A DNA stretch of 64,000 nt from Massilia violaceinigra (GCF_002752675.1 NZ_CP024608.1:6138001-6202000); one strand, 5' to 3'. Shown: positions 35,642 to 45,775, counted from the stretch's first letter. Notes: generated from the sequence alone by a model not told the origin. Numbers and translations: made by a program.

Positions 35642-35878
35642 AACCGGGGTCAGAGCTCCGACTCGAAACATTTCCGTCCCCCCAAACCGGGGTCAGAGCT
35701 TTAATTAGCAACATTTAACAAATAACGCGCAAATCAATATCACCCCGGCTGTTTCTTTCTGACGGACTAGCGCTCCCGATGTCCGCCAAGCGGACGGGCG
35801 ATGGCGCTCAAGCCGGCCTCGGTCAGGCCAGCCTCCCAGGATTTAACAATGTTTCGAGTCAGAGCTCTGACCCCGGTT
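35642..35878. repeat. 237-bp element with 31-bp terminal inverted repeats
   Basis: The two ends (35642-35672 and 35848-35878) are inverted copies matching at 30 of 31 positions; each contains CCGGGGTCAGAGCTC and CTCGAAACATT parts. A third partial copy (AACCGGGGTCAGAGCT) lies at 35685-35700, and an inner hairpin GTCCGC-CAA-GCGGAC near 35,780. No coding frame fits. It resembles a MITE or a clustered REP array between two genes' 3' ends. Related short pieces occur near 4,930 and 35,895. Confidence 0.75.
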
Positions 35879-35910
35879 GTGGGGGGTGACTGGCCCCGAT
35901 TAGGAAAAGT

Positions 35911-37761
35911 TCAGGTCGCGGCGGGCTTGGATTGGTCGGCGATCCATTGGTCGATTATCTTGCCGAGCACGTCCAGCGGCACCGAGCCGTTCTTGAGGAT
36001 GACGTCGTGGAACGCCGGCAAGGTGAAGCGCTCGCCCAGCGCCAGCCGCGCTTTCTCGCGCAGTTCGAGGATGCGCAGCATGCCCAGCATGTAGGCGCAG
36101 GCCTGGCCCGGCCACACCACGTAGCGCTCCACCTCGGCCGCGCCAATGCCGTAGTCGATCGCTTGTTGGCGCGTCCAGCCCTTGCTGTGCAAGCCGGTGT
36201 CGACCACCAGCCGGCGCGCGCGGAACAGTTCCGAACCGAGCGCCCCCAGCAAACCCGGCACGTCGCCTTCGTACCAGCCCTGCTCCACCGCCAGCCGCTC
36301 GGTGTACAGCGCCCACCCTTCGGAGTGCGCGCTGCCGCCGCCAAAAATGCGCTGCCTGCGCCAGGCCGGCAGGCCGCTCAGTTCCTGCTGGATGGCGAGC
36401 TGGAAGTGGTGCCCCGGCACCGCTTCGTGATACGCCAGGCTGCGCATGCGGATCATGTCGAACGCCGGCCCGCGCAGCGGCACCCAGAAGATGCCGGGCA
36501 GGCTGCCGTCCGGCGCCGGCACGCTGTAGTGCGCCGAGGCGCTGCCCTCGGTCAGCGGCGGTTCGCGCCGCACCTCGACCGGCGCGCGCGGCTTGAGGTT
36601 GAACAGCCTGGCGCTGCGCTGTTCGGCGTCGCGCACCATGGCCGCGTAACCGGCCAGGATCGCCGCGCGCGGATCGGGTTCGGCCGCCGGCTGGAAGGTT
36701 TTGTCGAGCGCTTTCATGCGCGCGTCGATGCTGCCGTCGGTGAATCCCAGTTGGCGCAGGTGGCGGTCCATCTCGCCCTCGATGCGCGCCACTTCACGCA
36801 GGCCGATCGCGTGGATATGGGCCGCGTTCAGGGTGGTGCCGGTGAAGCTGGCCAGCGCATGGCTGTACGCGGCGGCGCCGTCGGGCAGGCGCGCAATGCC
36901 GGCGGCGTCGCCGGTCTTGGGGTGCAGCTCGGCCAGCAGCGCCTGGCTCCTGGCGTAGGCCGGCAGGACGCTCTTGCCGACGATGGCCGCCGCTTTGTCG
37001 ATGGCGGCGGCGCGCGCCGCCGGCGTCAGGTCGGCCAGGGCGGCGCTGCGCTCGGCCAGCGCGAGCACCAGCACGTTCTTGTCGGCGGCCGGCTTGAGGA
37101 AGGCGTCGACCTGCCCCTGCGCGCGTTCGAGGATGAAGCGCGGCGGCAGCAGGCCGCGCGCGGCGGCGGCGCGGGTGCGCGCGTTGGCCTGGTCCATGCG
37201 TTCGCCAATCTGCGCCAGGCGCGCCAGGTAGCTGTCGACATCGGCCGCGCGCCGCATCGGGTGCGCCGCGCTCATGAAGCTGACCAGCGCGATGTGGGTG
37301 CCGCCAAATTGCGAGAACACGAAGGCGTGGTCTTCGAAACGCTCGCCGGCCAGGTGGTTGGCCAGCGACCAGCGCATGGTCTCGGCCGACACGCGCTGGG
37401 TGCTGTCGAGGGACCCGGCCAGGAAGCGGTCGAGCCGCGCGACACCAGCCCTGGCCAGCGCCGCATACCTGGCGCGGTGCGCCACAGTGATGGGCGTGAG
37501 CTGGCGGTCCAGCGCTTGCTGTTCGGCGCCGCGGAAATACTGGTCGACCGTGGCGCGCTGGGGCGACAGCCGCACCCAGTCGGCGGCAAAGCCATCGGCC
37601 CATTTGTCGAAGGCGGCGTCGCGCTTGTCCACCGCGGCCGCGGCACCGGCACCGGCGCCAGGCGTGGCAGCGAGCACCGGCACGGCGGCGCCGCCAAGCG
37701 ACAAGGCCACCAGGGCGGCGATCAGACGGGGCGCGACGGCGCGCTGGAACGGGGTAGGCAT
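35911..37761 (-). CDS. DUF885 family peptidase-like protein
   Basis: A 616-residue exported protein. Its signal ends PVLAATP (near residue 32), and the rest is a long helical DUF885 domain. The zinc-site candidates are HEAVPGHHFQ near residue 440 and the downstream Glu in EGWALYTERLAVE, the pattern that links DUF885 to gluzincin metallocarboxypeptidases. It should hydrolyse peptides in the periplasm; the substrate is unknown. I start at 37761, where the signal peptide begins; longer upstream frames have no signal and poor codons. It is a single gene with a 319-bp divergent gap upstream. Confidence 0.85.
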   Translation of the reverse strand: MPTPFQRAVAPRLIAALVALSLGGAAVPVLAATPGAGAGAAAAVDKRDAAFDKWADGFAADWVRLSPQRATVDQYFRGAEQQALDRQLTPITVAHRARYAALARAGVARLDRFLAGSLDSTQRVSAETMRWSLANHLAGERFEDHAFVFSQFGGTHIALVSFMSAAHPMRRAADVDSYLARLAQIGERMDQANARTRAAAARGLLPPRFILERAQGQVDAFLKPAADKNVLVLALAERSAALADLTPAARAAAIDKAAAIVGKSVLPAYARSQALLAELHPKTGDAAGIARLPDGAAAYSHALASFTGTTLNAAHIHAIGLREVARIEGEMDRHLRQLGFTDGSIDARMKALDKTFQPAAEPDPRAAILAGYAAMVRDAEQRSARLFNLKPRAPVEVRREPPLTEGSASAHYSVPAPDGSLPGIFWVPLRGPAFDMIRMRSLAYHEAVPGHHFQLAIQQELSGLPAWRRQRIFGGGSAHSEGWALYTERLAVEQGWYEGDVPGLLGALGSELFRARRLVVDTGLHSKGWTRQQAIDYGIGAAEVERYVVWPGQACAYMLGMLRILELREKARLALGERFTLPAFHDVILKNGSVPLDVLGKIIDQWIADQSKPAAT

Positions 37762-38080
37762 GCGGGAATCTCCGGAAAATCGGTTGGTGGGGCGTGTTGC
37801 GGACGATCTGCAGCCGGCCGCCACAGAATTTATCATGGATCGGGCCCGGAAACCACCATCCCGGCACGCAACGGCGCCCGTCAATACAGGCGAAACGCCA
37901 TTCCCAGGCGATCCGCGCCGGGCCGGCCGGGCGACAAAAAACGACAATTGCTTACCTTTCGGGACTGGCTTGGCAGCCCCGACTGGAGTAGCATGGCGGG
38001 CCACGATGCCAGAGCATGTCGCCGGCGGCCTGAGCCGGTACAATGCCGCCATCCCCCAGTCATTCGTCAAAGGTCATTGC
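37762..38080. other. 319-bp divergent intergenic region
   Basis: It separates the DUF885 gene and the beta-barrel gene. I see no gene, strong promoter consensus or repeat in it. Confidence 0.5.
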
Positions 38081-38752
38081 ATGTACATCAAGAATACCGT
38101 CCTGGCGGCCGCCGCCCTGTTGCTGGCCGCCAGCGCGCAAGCCCAGATCGCCGTTACCGCAGAAGTCGGCACCACGGGCGTCGGCGCCCATCTGATTTTC
38201 CCAATGGAAAAAACGCTGAATGCCCGTTTCGGCGCCAGCTATTTCCAGTACAAGTACAACGATACCGCCAGCACCGTCCACTACACGATGAAGGCCAAGC
38301 TGCAAAACATCGACGTGCTGTTCGACTGGCACCTGATCGATAACAGCCCGTTCCGCCTGACCGGCGGCGTGGTGTACAACGGCAACAAGGTCAGCATGGT
38401 GGCGCGCCAGGATTCCAACGGCAACTACAACATCAACGGCAAGACTTACGCGGCGAGCCAGGTCGGCATCCTCAACGGCGGCATCGAGTACAACAAGGGC
38501 GCGCCCTACCTCGGCGTGGGCTGGGGCAATGCCTTGAGCACCGACAAGAAGTGGCAATTCAGCGCCGATGTGGGCGCTCTGTGGCAGGGCCATCCGAACG
38601 GCCGTCTGGTGCAGTCGGGCTGCACGGCCACCAGCGCCGCCTGCACCCAGCTGGCGCGCGACGTGGCGGTCGAGCGCGTGAAGATGGAAGCCGACGTCCA
38701 GGCCTACAAGGTGTATCCGGTGCTGCGCGCCGGCGTGAGCTACCGCTTCTGA
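38081..38752 (+). CDS. Outer-membrane beta-barrel protein
   Basis: A 223-residue protein with a signal (MYIKNTVLAAAALLLAASAQA) and an amphipathic beta-strand pattern. Examples are NARFGASYFQYKYNDTASTV, DVLFDWHLIDNSPFRLTGGV and QFSADVGALWQG, and it ends in AGVSYRF with the terminal Phe recognised by the BAM machinery. It is about the size for an eight-stranded barrel of the OmpA/OmpW class, but I cannot name the family. Two cysteines (SGCTATSAACTQ) may form a disulphide in a periplasmic turn or surface loop. It is monocistronic. Confidence 0.75.
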   Translation: MYIKNTVLAAAALLLAASAQAQIAVTAEVGTTGVGAHLIFPMEKTLNARFGASYFQYKYNDTASTVHYTMKAKLQNIDVLFDWHLIDNSPFRLTGGVVYNGNKVSMVARQDSNGNYNINGKTYAASQVGILNGGIEYNKGAPYLGVGWGNALSTDKKWQFSADVGALWQGHPNGRLVQSGCTATSAACTQLARDVAVERVKMEADVQAYKVYPVLRAGVSYRF

Positions 38753-38754
38753 CA

Positions 38755-38793
38755 GCGCGTCGCGATAGCGCGTCGCGATAGCGCGTTGCAATA
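38755..38793. repeat. Three 13-bp tandem units
   Basis: GCGCGTCGCGATA occurs twice exactly and once with two changes, directly after the beta-barrel gene stop. Confidence 0.8.
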
Positions 38794-38848
38794 GCGCGCC
38801 GTCCGGGCGTGGTTTTGGGTAGCATTGGCTTTTTAACAGGGGTGCGCC

Positions 38849-38980
38849 ATGAAACCACGCTTTCACCCGCTCGCGGCCCTTGCCGCCTGCTGCATGCTCG
38901 TGCTCTCCGTGGCCGCCTGCGGCGACAAGCACGAGCCGACCAAGCCGACCGTCTCGGCAGCTGTGAGCGCCACGCGCTAG
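38849..38980 (+). CDS. Very small lipoprotein (43 residues)
   Basis: The ATG at 38849 is preceded by CAGGGG with six bases to spare and begins [20 protein letters not shown], followed by [14 protein letters not shown] fits the lipobox, so the mature lipoprotein would be only about 20 residues ([20 protein letters not shown]). A Gly-Asp follows the lipidated Cys; in Enterobacteria Asp at +2 retains lipoproteins in the inner membrane. Tiny lipoproteins of this kind are often missed. Function is unknown. Confidence 0.7.
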   Translation: MKPRFHPLAALAACCMLVLSVAACGDKHEPTKPTVSAAVSATR

Positions 38981-39053
38981 GGGTTTTGCGCCCCGGCCGG
39001 CGCCGGACAGAGTAAACTACGCCCTTGTTCTTTTGCTGCAAGGTCGCTTCCCC

Positions 39054-40301
<1,248 letters not shown>

Positions 40302-40359
40302 GTAGCCGATCCCGGCACGCTCGTGCCACATCAAGCCTTGCTGGTAAGTCATTGATATC

Positions 40360-40704
40360 TTGAACGATCCGCCTCGCCGCGGACGGCCCCAACGCGCTGC
40401 CGGCCGCCTGCCGCCCTGGCCTTCTCCAACGGGCATGGAACGCCGCGCGCCAACCCATGTTCCTGCTGCCGCCTCGCCGCCCCGACGCGCCCCTCATCGG
40501 CGGCGCCGGCCCAACCGGGTGCGGTGGATGATCGCCGCGAACGCCCTCGCCGCGCTGCTGGTCGTGATCTGCGTGCCCGGGCTGGCGGCCGTGTTTCATT
40601 TCACGCCATTAAGTGCCGCACAACTGGTATCGGCGGGCGCTATTGGTCTTTCCCTTGTTCTTTGGTCGGCGCTGTTGGGACTTGCACAACGCCTGCGCAG
40701 ATAA
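40360..40704 (+). pseudogene. Two-helix fragment resembling the C-terminus of a P-type ATPase
   Basis: The last ~60 residues of a 114-codon frame starting at TTG 40360 (WMIAANALAALLVVICVPGL, then FHFTPLSAAQLVSAGAIGLS) look like the final two membrane helices of cation-transporting P-type ATPases (Cation_ATPase_C), where VPxLxxxFxxxPLS is typical. The first ~50 residues are arginine/proline-rich and match nothing. No pump domains are upstream, so this is probably a gene relic, though a small membrane protein cannot be excluded. It is upstream of fnr and ends 127 bp before it. Confidence 0.45.
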
Positions 40705-40831
40705 TGCAACGCCACCATGGCCATTCGGGCATCTGTACTGGGGAAAATGCCGCAGCTGCGCCGCTATTAGCCTGCCTGCCATGGTTCCACTGGGGTATCA
40801 TACGGCTCAAGCCACAAACCGTCAGACCCCT

Positions 40832-41599
40832 ATGCCCCAGCCTCTTCCATTCGTTCCCGCAGCCATTTTGAACGTCGCCGCGCTCAAGGCCAGCTGCGCG
40901 GGATGCAGCATGCACCAGCTGTGCCTGCCGATGGGACTCGAAAACGACGATATCACCCGACTCGACAACATCATCGGCAAGCGTCGCCGCGTCTTGCGCG
41001 ACGAGCGCCTGTACCAGATGGACGAGCCGTTCCGCAACCTGTACGCCATCCGCTTCGGCCACTTCAAGACCTACCAGGTCAATGCGGGCGGCGAGCAGCA
41101 GATCACGGGTTTCCAGATGGCCGGCGAACTGCTGGGCATGGACGCCATCAGCGGCGACCGCCACCATTGCGACGCGGTCGCGCTCGAAGACAGCGAAGTG
41201 TGCGAGATTCCATTCGAACGCCTGGAAGAACTGTTCGGCGAGGTGCCCACCCTGCTGCGCCATTTCCACCGCATCATGAGCCAGGAAATCACGCGCGAGC
41301 AAAATGTGATGCTGTTGCTGGGAAATATGCGGGCCGAGCAGCGCTTTGCGGTGTTCCTGGTCAACCTGTCGGCACGCTACGCGGCGCGCGGCTACTCGGC
41401 CACCAGTTTCCAGCTGCGCATGTCGCGCGAAGATATCGGCAACTACCTCGGCCTGACCATCGAAAGCATCAGCCGCCTGCTGTCGCGCTTCAAGAAACAG
41501 GGCTGGATCGGCGTCGACAAGCGCGAAATGACCCTGCTCGACCCGGCCATGCTCAAGGCGCTGGCCGCCGGCACCGAGCAGTGCAGCCCGATGGCGTAA
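40832..41599 (+). CDS. fnr: Oxygen-sensing transcription regulator FNR
   Basis: A 255-residue Crp/Fnr-family regulator with the four cysteines of an oxygen-labile [4Fe-4S] cluster: Cys22, Cys25 and Cys31 (CAGCSMHQLC) and Cys124 in LEDSEVCEIPFERLEEL. A cNMP-like effector domain and dimer helix are followed by a helix-turn-helix (MSREDIGNYLGLTIESISRL) whose ESISR recognition segment matches proteins that read TTGAT-N4-ATCAA. Four such boxes occur at 47,896-57,253 in front of ccoN, hemN, aer and the Pat-like gene. I chose the ATG at 40832, consistent with other FNRs. Confidence 0.95.
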   Translation: MPQPLPFVPAAILNVAALKASCAGCSMHQLCLPMGLENDDITRLDNIIGKRRRVLRDERLYQMDEPFRNLYAIRFGHFKTYQVNAGGEQQITGFQMAGELLGMDAISGDRHHCDAVALEDSEVCEIPFERLEELFGEVPTLLRHFHRIMSQEITREQNVMLLLGNMRAEQRFAVFLVNLSARYAARGYSATSFQLRMSREDIGNYLGLTIESISRLLSRFKKQGWIGVDKREMTLLDPAMLKALAAGTEQCSPMA

Positions 41600-41789
41600 G
41601 TCGCAACAAGCCTGCGGGAATCAGTTTTCCAACAGGCGATAATAATGTTCACAGGTAATTATCAGGACATAATTACGGGCTTTCCTCTTCCCCGCGCGCC
41701 ACATCCTGCTACCTGCCTTATCCTTCCGGCCTGTACGCCGCCGCGCACGCGTGAGGCAGCGCAAAGGCGGGGCATGGGCGCTCGCCACA

Positions 41790-42392
41790 ATGCGCGATGC
41801 CCGCCCTCACGACCTCGGATACCGCTCGCTGTTCGCCCACCCGGAACGGGTGCGCGAACTGGTCACGGATTTCACTTCCTTCAAGCTGCTCGATGAAGTC
41901 GCCCTGTCGGCCTTCGAGCGGGTGCTGGCGCTGCTGTTCCGGCTTGAACTTTCACTCTTGCCCGAGGTCTCAACAGACGTCTTGCCGGCGCTGACGACGT
42001 GGTTCAAGGAATCACCCCAGGCCAGCCTGCGGCGCTCGATTCAGGTATGGGTAAACGGTTTGCTGGCACGCGGAACCGGCAATTCGGAATTGTTTATGGT
42101 TGATAGCGCGGAGGAGGATGCCGACATGGGAGGCAAACTTGCAACGTGCGCCGAGCAGATCGAGGAGATCGGCTTTCAAAACGGGTGTGCGGAAGGTAAG
42201 GCGGAAGGACAAGTCATTGCCCTACGCGGGGCGCTGGGCAGCCTGTTGCGCAAGCGGTTCGGCGAATTGCCGGGGCCGGCAACGCAACGCATCGGTCAGG
42301 CCACTCAGGCAGAGCTTGAACAGTGGTTCGAGCGCAGCCTCAACGCGCCCAGCCTGCAGGCGGTGTTTGACGATGGCGCGGCATCCACTTGA
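41790..42392 (+). pseudogene. Internally deleted Rpn/YhgA-type nuclease-like gene
   Basis: A 200-residue open frame begins like Rpn (PDDEXK) nuclease/transposase-like proteins (HDLGYRSLFAHPERVRELVT) and ends with their usual C-terminal region (ALRGALGSLLRKRFGELPG, DUF4351-like). The ~150 residues between, which normally hold the nuclease active site, are missing. The frame jumps from FTSF straight to KLLDEVALSAF without a stop. It is therefore an in-frame deletion derivative without catalytic residues. It may be inert. It lies after fnr and converges with the ccoH-linked small gene. Confidence 0.65.
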
Positions 42393-42438
42393 CCCGAACT
42401 CTCTCGCGCTCCTTGGCACGGCGCACAAAATATCCAGG

Positions 42439-42672
42439 CTAAAACGGCGGATGCGGATCGTCCGGCACCACGACCAGATAGTAGGTCAGCATGCTGGCCA
42501 GCGCGCAAAAAGTCCAGAAGAAGAAAAAGCCGATGGTGTACGCCGCCATCGGCGAGAGCGTGATGTCGCCCACATGCAGCGCCTCGCGCGGATCGAACAG
42601 CGCAAAAAAGCAGCCTTCGGCCAGCATCGCCGCCAGGAAGGCGGGCCACAACACTTTCATCGCAAGTCGCAT
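42439..42672 (-). CDS. Small two-helix membrane protein at the end of the cco operon
   Basis: A 77-residue protein with two hydrophobic segments (VLWPAFLAAMLAEGCFFALF; AYTIGFFFFWTFCALASML). ATG 42672 follows GGGGGAG with five-base spacing; a GTG six bases upstream is an alternative. It starts 14 bp after ccoH and on the same strand, so it is probably the last gene of the ccoNOQPGH operon. Small membrane proteins of unknown role are common at this place in related bacteria. A part in oxidase assembly is inferred only from position. Confidence 0.7.
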   Translation of the reverse strand: MRLAMKVLWPAFLAAMLAEGCFFALFDPREALHVGDITLSPMAAYTIGFFFFWTFCALASMLTYYLVVVPDDPHPPF

Positions 42673-42686
42673 CTGCACTCCCCCGG

Positions 42687-43220
42687 TCAGTGAGCAAGGT
42701 CCGCAGCGTCGGCCTTGATCGCCAGCGCCTGCTCGCGCGGCCAGTGCCAGGCCGCAGCCAGACGCCAGTCACGCTTACCGCCTTCAACCACCACCTGCCA
42801 GCGCGCCCGTTCCAGCAGCGGCAACGCCACCGAAAAACGCCCAGCCGCATCCGGAATCACGTCCAGCTTGCGGTCCTTCTGCGGCTGGGTGGCGTGCGCC
42901 AGGTGGATGCTGAACGGCGCGCTCAAGGCCTGTCCGCCGCTGGTCAGGGTACCGGCCAGCCTTTCCGTGGCCGGATCATAGCGCGCGTCGAACCCCAGGC
43001 GCATGGCGCTGGCCACGCGGTCGCGCCGCAAGTCCTGGTTGATCGCCTTGCCCTTCGTGTAGTAGTCGTCGACCACCATCGCATCCTGGCCGCGGTAGGC
43101 GACGAAACCAAGGTTCACGCCGGCCACCACCACGATGGCGGGGCCGAGCATCAGGAGCCATGGCCAGCGGTGCTTGTACCACGGGCCGATGGAGGGAATC
43201 AGAGGTGAGGCGGTTTGCAT
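42687..43220 (-). CDS. ccoH: cbb3 oxidase assembly protein CcoH (FixH family)
   Basis: A 177-residue protein with a short N-terminus, one membrane helix (WPWLLMLGPAIVVVAGVNLG) and a periplasmic FixH domain (VDDYYTKGKAINQDLRRDR, then LDVIPDAAGRFSVALPL). FixH/CcoH is required for stable assembly of cbb3-type cytochrome oxidase. The ATG at 43220 follows GGAGACCCGC, a good ribosome site. It follows ccoG by 19 bp in the operon. Confidence 0.9.
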   Translation of the reverse strand: MQTASPLIPSIGPWYKHRWPWLLMLGPAIVVVAGVNLGFVAYRGQDAMVVDDYYTKGKAINQDLRRDRVASAMRLGFDARYDPATERLAGTLTSGGQALSAPFSIHLAHATQPQKDRKLDVIPDAAGRFSVALPLLERARWQVVVEGGKRDWRLAAAWHWPREQALAIKADAADLAH

Positions 43221-43239
43221 GCGGGTCTCCTTGTTTGCT

Positions 43240-44658
43240 TTATTTTGGCACGATGAACACGGCTTTTTCACGCACGCTGAGCGACGGGTCGTCCACCGCC
43301 GTCAGTTCGAACTCGATGTGGTTCGATCCGGGCGCCGCCGCGCCGCGCGCCGCCGCGCTGCGTTCGACCTGCACCCGCACCGGCACCGCGCGCGTGCTGG
43401 CGCCATCGAGCACGGCCTGGTCGGTCGTGGCCAGGCGCACCGAATCGATGCCCGACACCTTGATGCGGAAGGTATGCCCGGTTTCGGCGGTATTCATGAT
43501 CTGCAGGCGGTACACGTTTTCGATCATGCCGTCGCCCACTTCGCGCCCCATCGAGCCGCGGTCACGGATCACATCGAGCTTGAGCGGCGTGCGCAGCGCC
43601 AGCGCGGTGCCGAAACCGGCCACGATCAGCACCAGCAGCGCGGTGTAGATCAGCACCCGGGTGCGCAAGATGCGCTGGCCGATGCGCCTGGCCGACCACT
43701 TGTTGTCCATTGCGTTGTCGGTCGAGTAGCGAATCAGCCCGCGCGACAGGTCGATCTTGTCCATCACGCCGTTGCAGGCGTCCACGCATGCGGCGCAGCC
43801 GATGCATTCGTACTGCAAGCCCTTGCGGATGTCGATCCCGGTCGGGCACACCTGCACGCACATATTGCAGTCGATGCAATCGCCCTTCTTTTTCGCGTCC
43901 TGCGGCGTGGCCTTGGGATTGAGCGCGCCGCGCGGTTCGCCCCGTTCCTGGTCGTAGGTGACGATCAGGGTGTCCTTGTCGAACATGGCGCTCTGGAAGC
44001 GCGCGTACGGACACATATATTTGCACACCTGCTCGCGCAGCCAGCCGGCGTTGCCGTAGGTGGCGAACGCGTAGAAGCCGATCCAGAACCATTCCCACGG
44101 TCCCAGCGCAAAGGCGCCGATATTCGACAGGAGCGAACGCACCGGGGCAAAGTACGCCACGAAACTAAAGCCCGTAAACAGCGCCACCACACCCCAGGCC
44201 AGATGCTTGGCGGTTTTGCGTGCCAGCTTGTCGGCGGTCCAGGGCTGGCGGTCGAGGCGGATGCGGGCGCTGCGCGCGCCTTCGATTTTGCGCTCGATCC
44301 ACATGAAGATCTCGGTGTAGACCGTCTGCGGACAGGCAAAGCCGCACCACACCCGCCCCGCGATGGCGGTGACGAGAAACAGAAGGTAGGCGGCGATGAT
44401 CAGCAGCGCCGCCAGGTAGATGAAGTCCTGCGGCCACAACACCATGCCGAAGATGTAGAACTTGCGCGCCCCGAGGTCGAACAGGACGGCCTGGCGGCCG
44501 TTCCAGTTCAGCCAGGGCAAGCCGTAGAACACCAACTGGGTGATCCACACGCACGCCCAGCGCAAGCTGGCATAGCGCCCCTTCGCTTCGCGCGGATAGA
44601 TTTCCTCGCGCGCGGCATACATCCGGATCACAACCGGCTTGGCGGCGGCCTCTGTCAT
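43240..44658 (-). CDS. ccoG: cbb3 oxidase accessory ferredoxin-like protein CcoG
   Basis: A 472-residue membrane iron-sulphur protein. Five or so helices are interrupted by a polyferredoxin domain with two Cx2Cx2Cx3C clusters (CIDCNMCVQVCP and CIGCAACVDAC), plus earlier cysteine motifs (CGFACPQ; CKYMCPYARFQ). The C-terminal periplasmic Ig-like domain includes YRLQIMNTAETGHTFRI. CcoG (RdxA/FixG) reduces copper for cbb3 oxidase maturation. Its ATG overlaps the ccoP stop by four bases (ATGA). Confidence 0.94.
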   Translation of the reverse strand: MTEAAAKPVVIRMYAAREEIYPREAKGRYASLRWACVWITQLVFYGLPWLNWNGRQAVLFDLGARKFYIFGMVLWPQDFIYLAALLIIAAYLLFLVTAIAGRVWCGFACPQTVYTEIFMWIERKIEGARSARIRLDRQPWTADKLARKTAKHLAWGVVALFTGFSFVAYFAPVRSLLSNIGAFALGPWEWFWIGFYAFATYGNAGWLREQVCKYMCPYARFQSAMFDKDTLIVTYDQERGEPRGALNPKATPQDAKKKGDCIDCNMCVQVCPTGIDIRKGLQYECIGCAACVDACNGVMDKIDLSRGLIRYSTDNAMDNKWSARRIGQRILRTRVLIYTALLVLIVAGFGTALALRTPLKLDVIRDRGSMGREVGDGMIENVYRLQIMNTAETGHTFRIKVSGIDSVRLATTDQAVLDGASTRAVPVRVQVERSAAARGAAAPGSNHIEFELTAVDDPSLSVREKAVFIVPK

Positions 44659-45599
44659 TTTTGCGCCACCCCGGGCGCCGCCGCCAGGCTCGCCGGCGCC
44701 GGATCGTTGGACAGGCTCCATACATAGGCGGCCAGCACGTGGACCTTGGATTCGCCCAGGAACTCGTGGAAGGACGGCATGGTGTTGGTGCGGCCCTTGC
44801 GGATCGTTTCCATGATCGTCTCGGCGCTGCCGCCGTACAGCCAGACCTTGTCGGACAGGTTGGGCGCGCCCAGTGCCTGGTTGCCGACGCCGCCGGCGCC
44901 GTGGCAGGCGATGCAGGCGCCGAACTTCGTCTTGCCGAAGGAGACCTTGATCGGATCGGCGGTCAGCCCGGACAGGCTCTTGACGTAGTGCGCCACGTTC
45001 TCGATATCGGCTTCCGAGCCGACCGCCGCGCCCATCGGCGGCATCATGCCGTTACGGCCCTTCATGATGGTCGCCTTGATCACCGAAGGCTCGCCGCCGT
45101 ACAGCCAGTCCTTGTCGGTCAGGTCGGGATAGCCCTTGTTGCCGCGCGCGTCGGAGCCGTGGCACTGCGCGCAGTAGGTCAGGAACATGCGCTCGCCGAT
45201 CGCGTGCGCCTGCGGGTCGGCCGCCACCGCTTTCAGATCCTGGCTGGCGTATTTGGCGAACAGGGGACCGTAGTCGGCATCGGCCTTGACCAGTTCTTCC
45301 TGGTAGGCGCCGCTCGACTTCCAGCCCAATTTGCCGGCGTAGCTGCCCAGCCCCGGGTACAGCACCAGGTACACCAGCGCGAACACGATGGTGATGTAGA
45401 ACAGCCACATCCACCAGCGCGGCAGCGGCGTATTGAGTTCGGTCAGGTCTTCGTCCCACACGTGGCCGGTGGTGCCGTCGCTGCCCGGTTCGACCTTGTG
45501 GGTCGACTGGGACCACAGCAGCACGCCGCAGCCAAGGATTGCCAGCACCGTGATGACGATGATGTACAGGTCCCAGAAACCGCTGGTGAAATCAGCCAT
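44655..45599 (-). CDS. ccoP: cbb3 oxidase dihaem subunit CcoP
   Basis: A 314-residue subunit with two N-terminal membrane helices (DLYIIVITVLAILGCGVLLW; WWMWLFYITIVFALVYLVLY) and two class I c-type haem domains with CAQCH and CIACH, each followed by a Met ligand region (MMPPMGAAVG; TMPSFHEFLG). It passes electrons from cytochrome c to CcoO. The ATG at 45599 follows GGGGGAGAG and overlaps the end of ccoQ by eight bases. The tail is alanine-rich. Confidence 0.95.
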   Translation of the reverse strand: MADFTSGFWDLYIIVITVLAILGCGVLLWSQSTHKVEPGSDGTTGHVWDEDLTELNTPLPRWWMWLFYITIVFALVYLVLYPGLGSYAGKLGWKSSGAYQEELVKADADYGPLFAKYASQDLKAVAADPQAHAIGERMFLTYCAQCHGSDARGNKGYPDLTDKDWLYGGEPSVIKATIMKGRNGMMPPMGAAVGSEADIENVAHYVKSLSGLTADPIKVSFGKTKFGACIACHGAGGVGNQALGAPNLSDKVWLYGGSAETIMETIRKGRTNTMPSFHEFLGESKVHVLAAYVWSLSNDPAPASLAAAPGVAQK

Positions 45600-45774
45600 G
45601 ACCGCTCTCCCCCGCGTTGTCGCCGGCATCGCCCGCAAACGGCAGCGCCGCCTGCGTCTCGAAGTCCTTGCCGCCCTTGAGGACGAAGGTCCACAGCAAG
45701 ATGCCGAGGAAGGTGGTGAAGCTGATGACGGTCATGATGCTGCTCGCGCTGTCAAAAATATGTTCGATTGCCAT
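45592..45774 (-). CDS. ccoQ: cbb3 oxidase subunit CcoQ
   Basis: A 60-residue protein with a single membrane helix (MTVISFTTFLGILLWTFVLK) and a short polar tail (DFETQAALPFAGDAG). CcoQ stabilises the cbb3 complex and the link between CcoP and the core. It lies between ccoO and ccoP; one base separates it from ccoO's stop and its end overlaps the ccoP start. Confidence 0.9.
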   Translation of the reverse strand: MAIEHIFDSASSIMTVISFTTFLGILLWTFVLKGGKDFETQAALPFAGDAGDNAGESGHG

Positions 45775-45775
45775 G

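Noticed and set aside
35642..35878. Insertion sequence with transposase
   Set aside because: Inverted ends are present but no frame of transposase length or motif lies between them.
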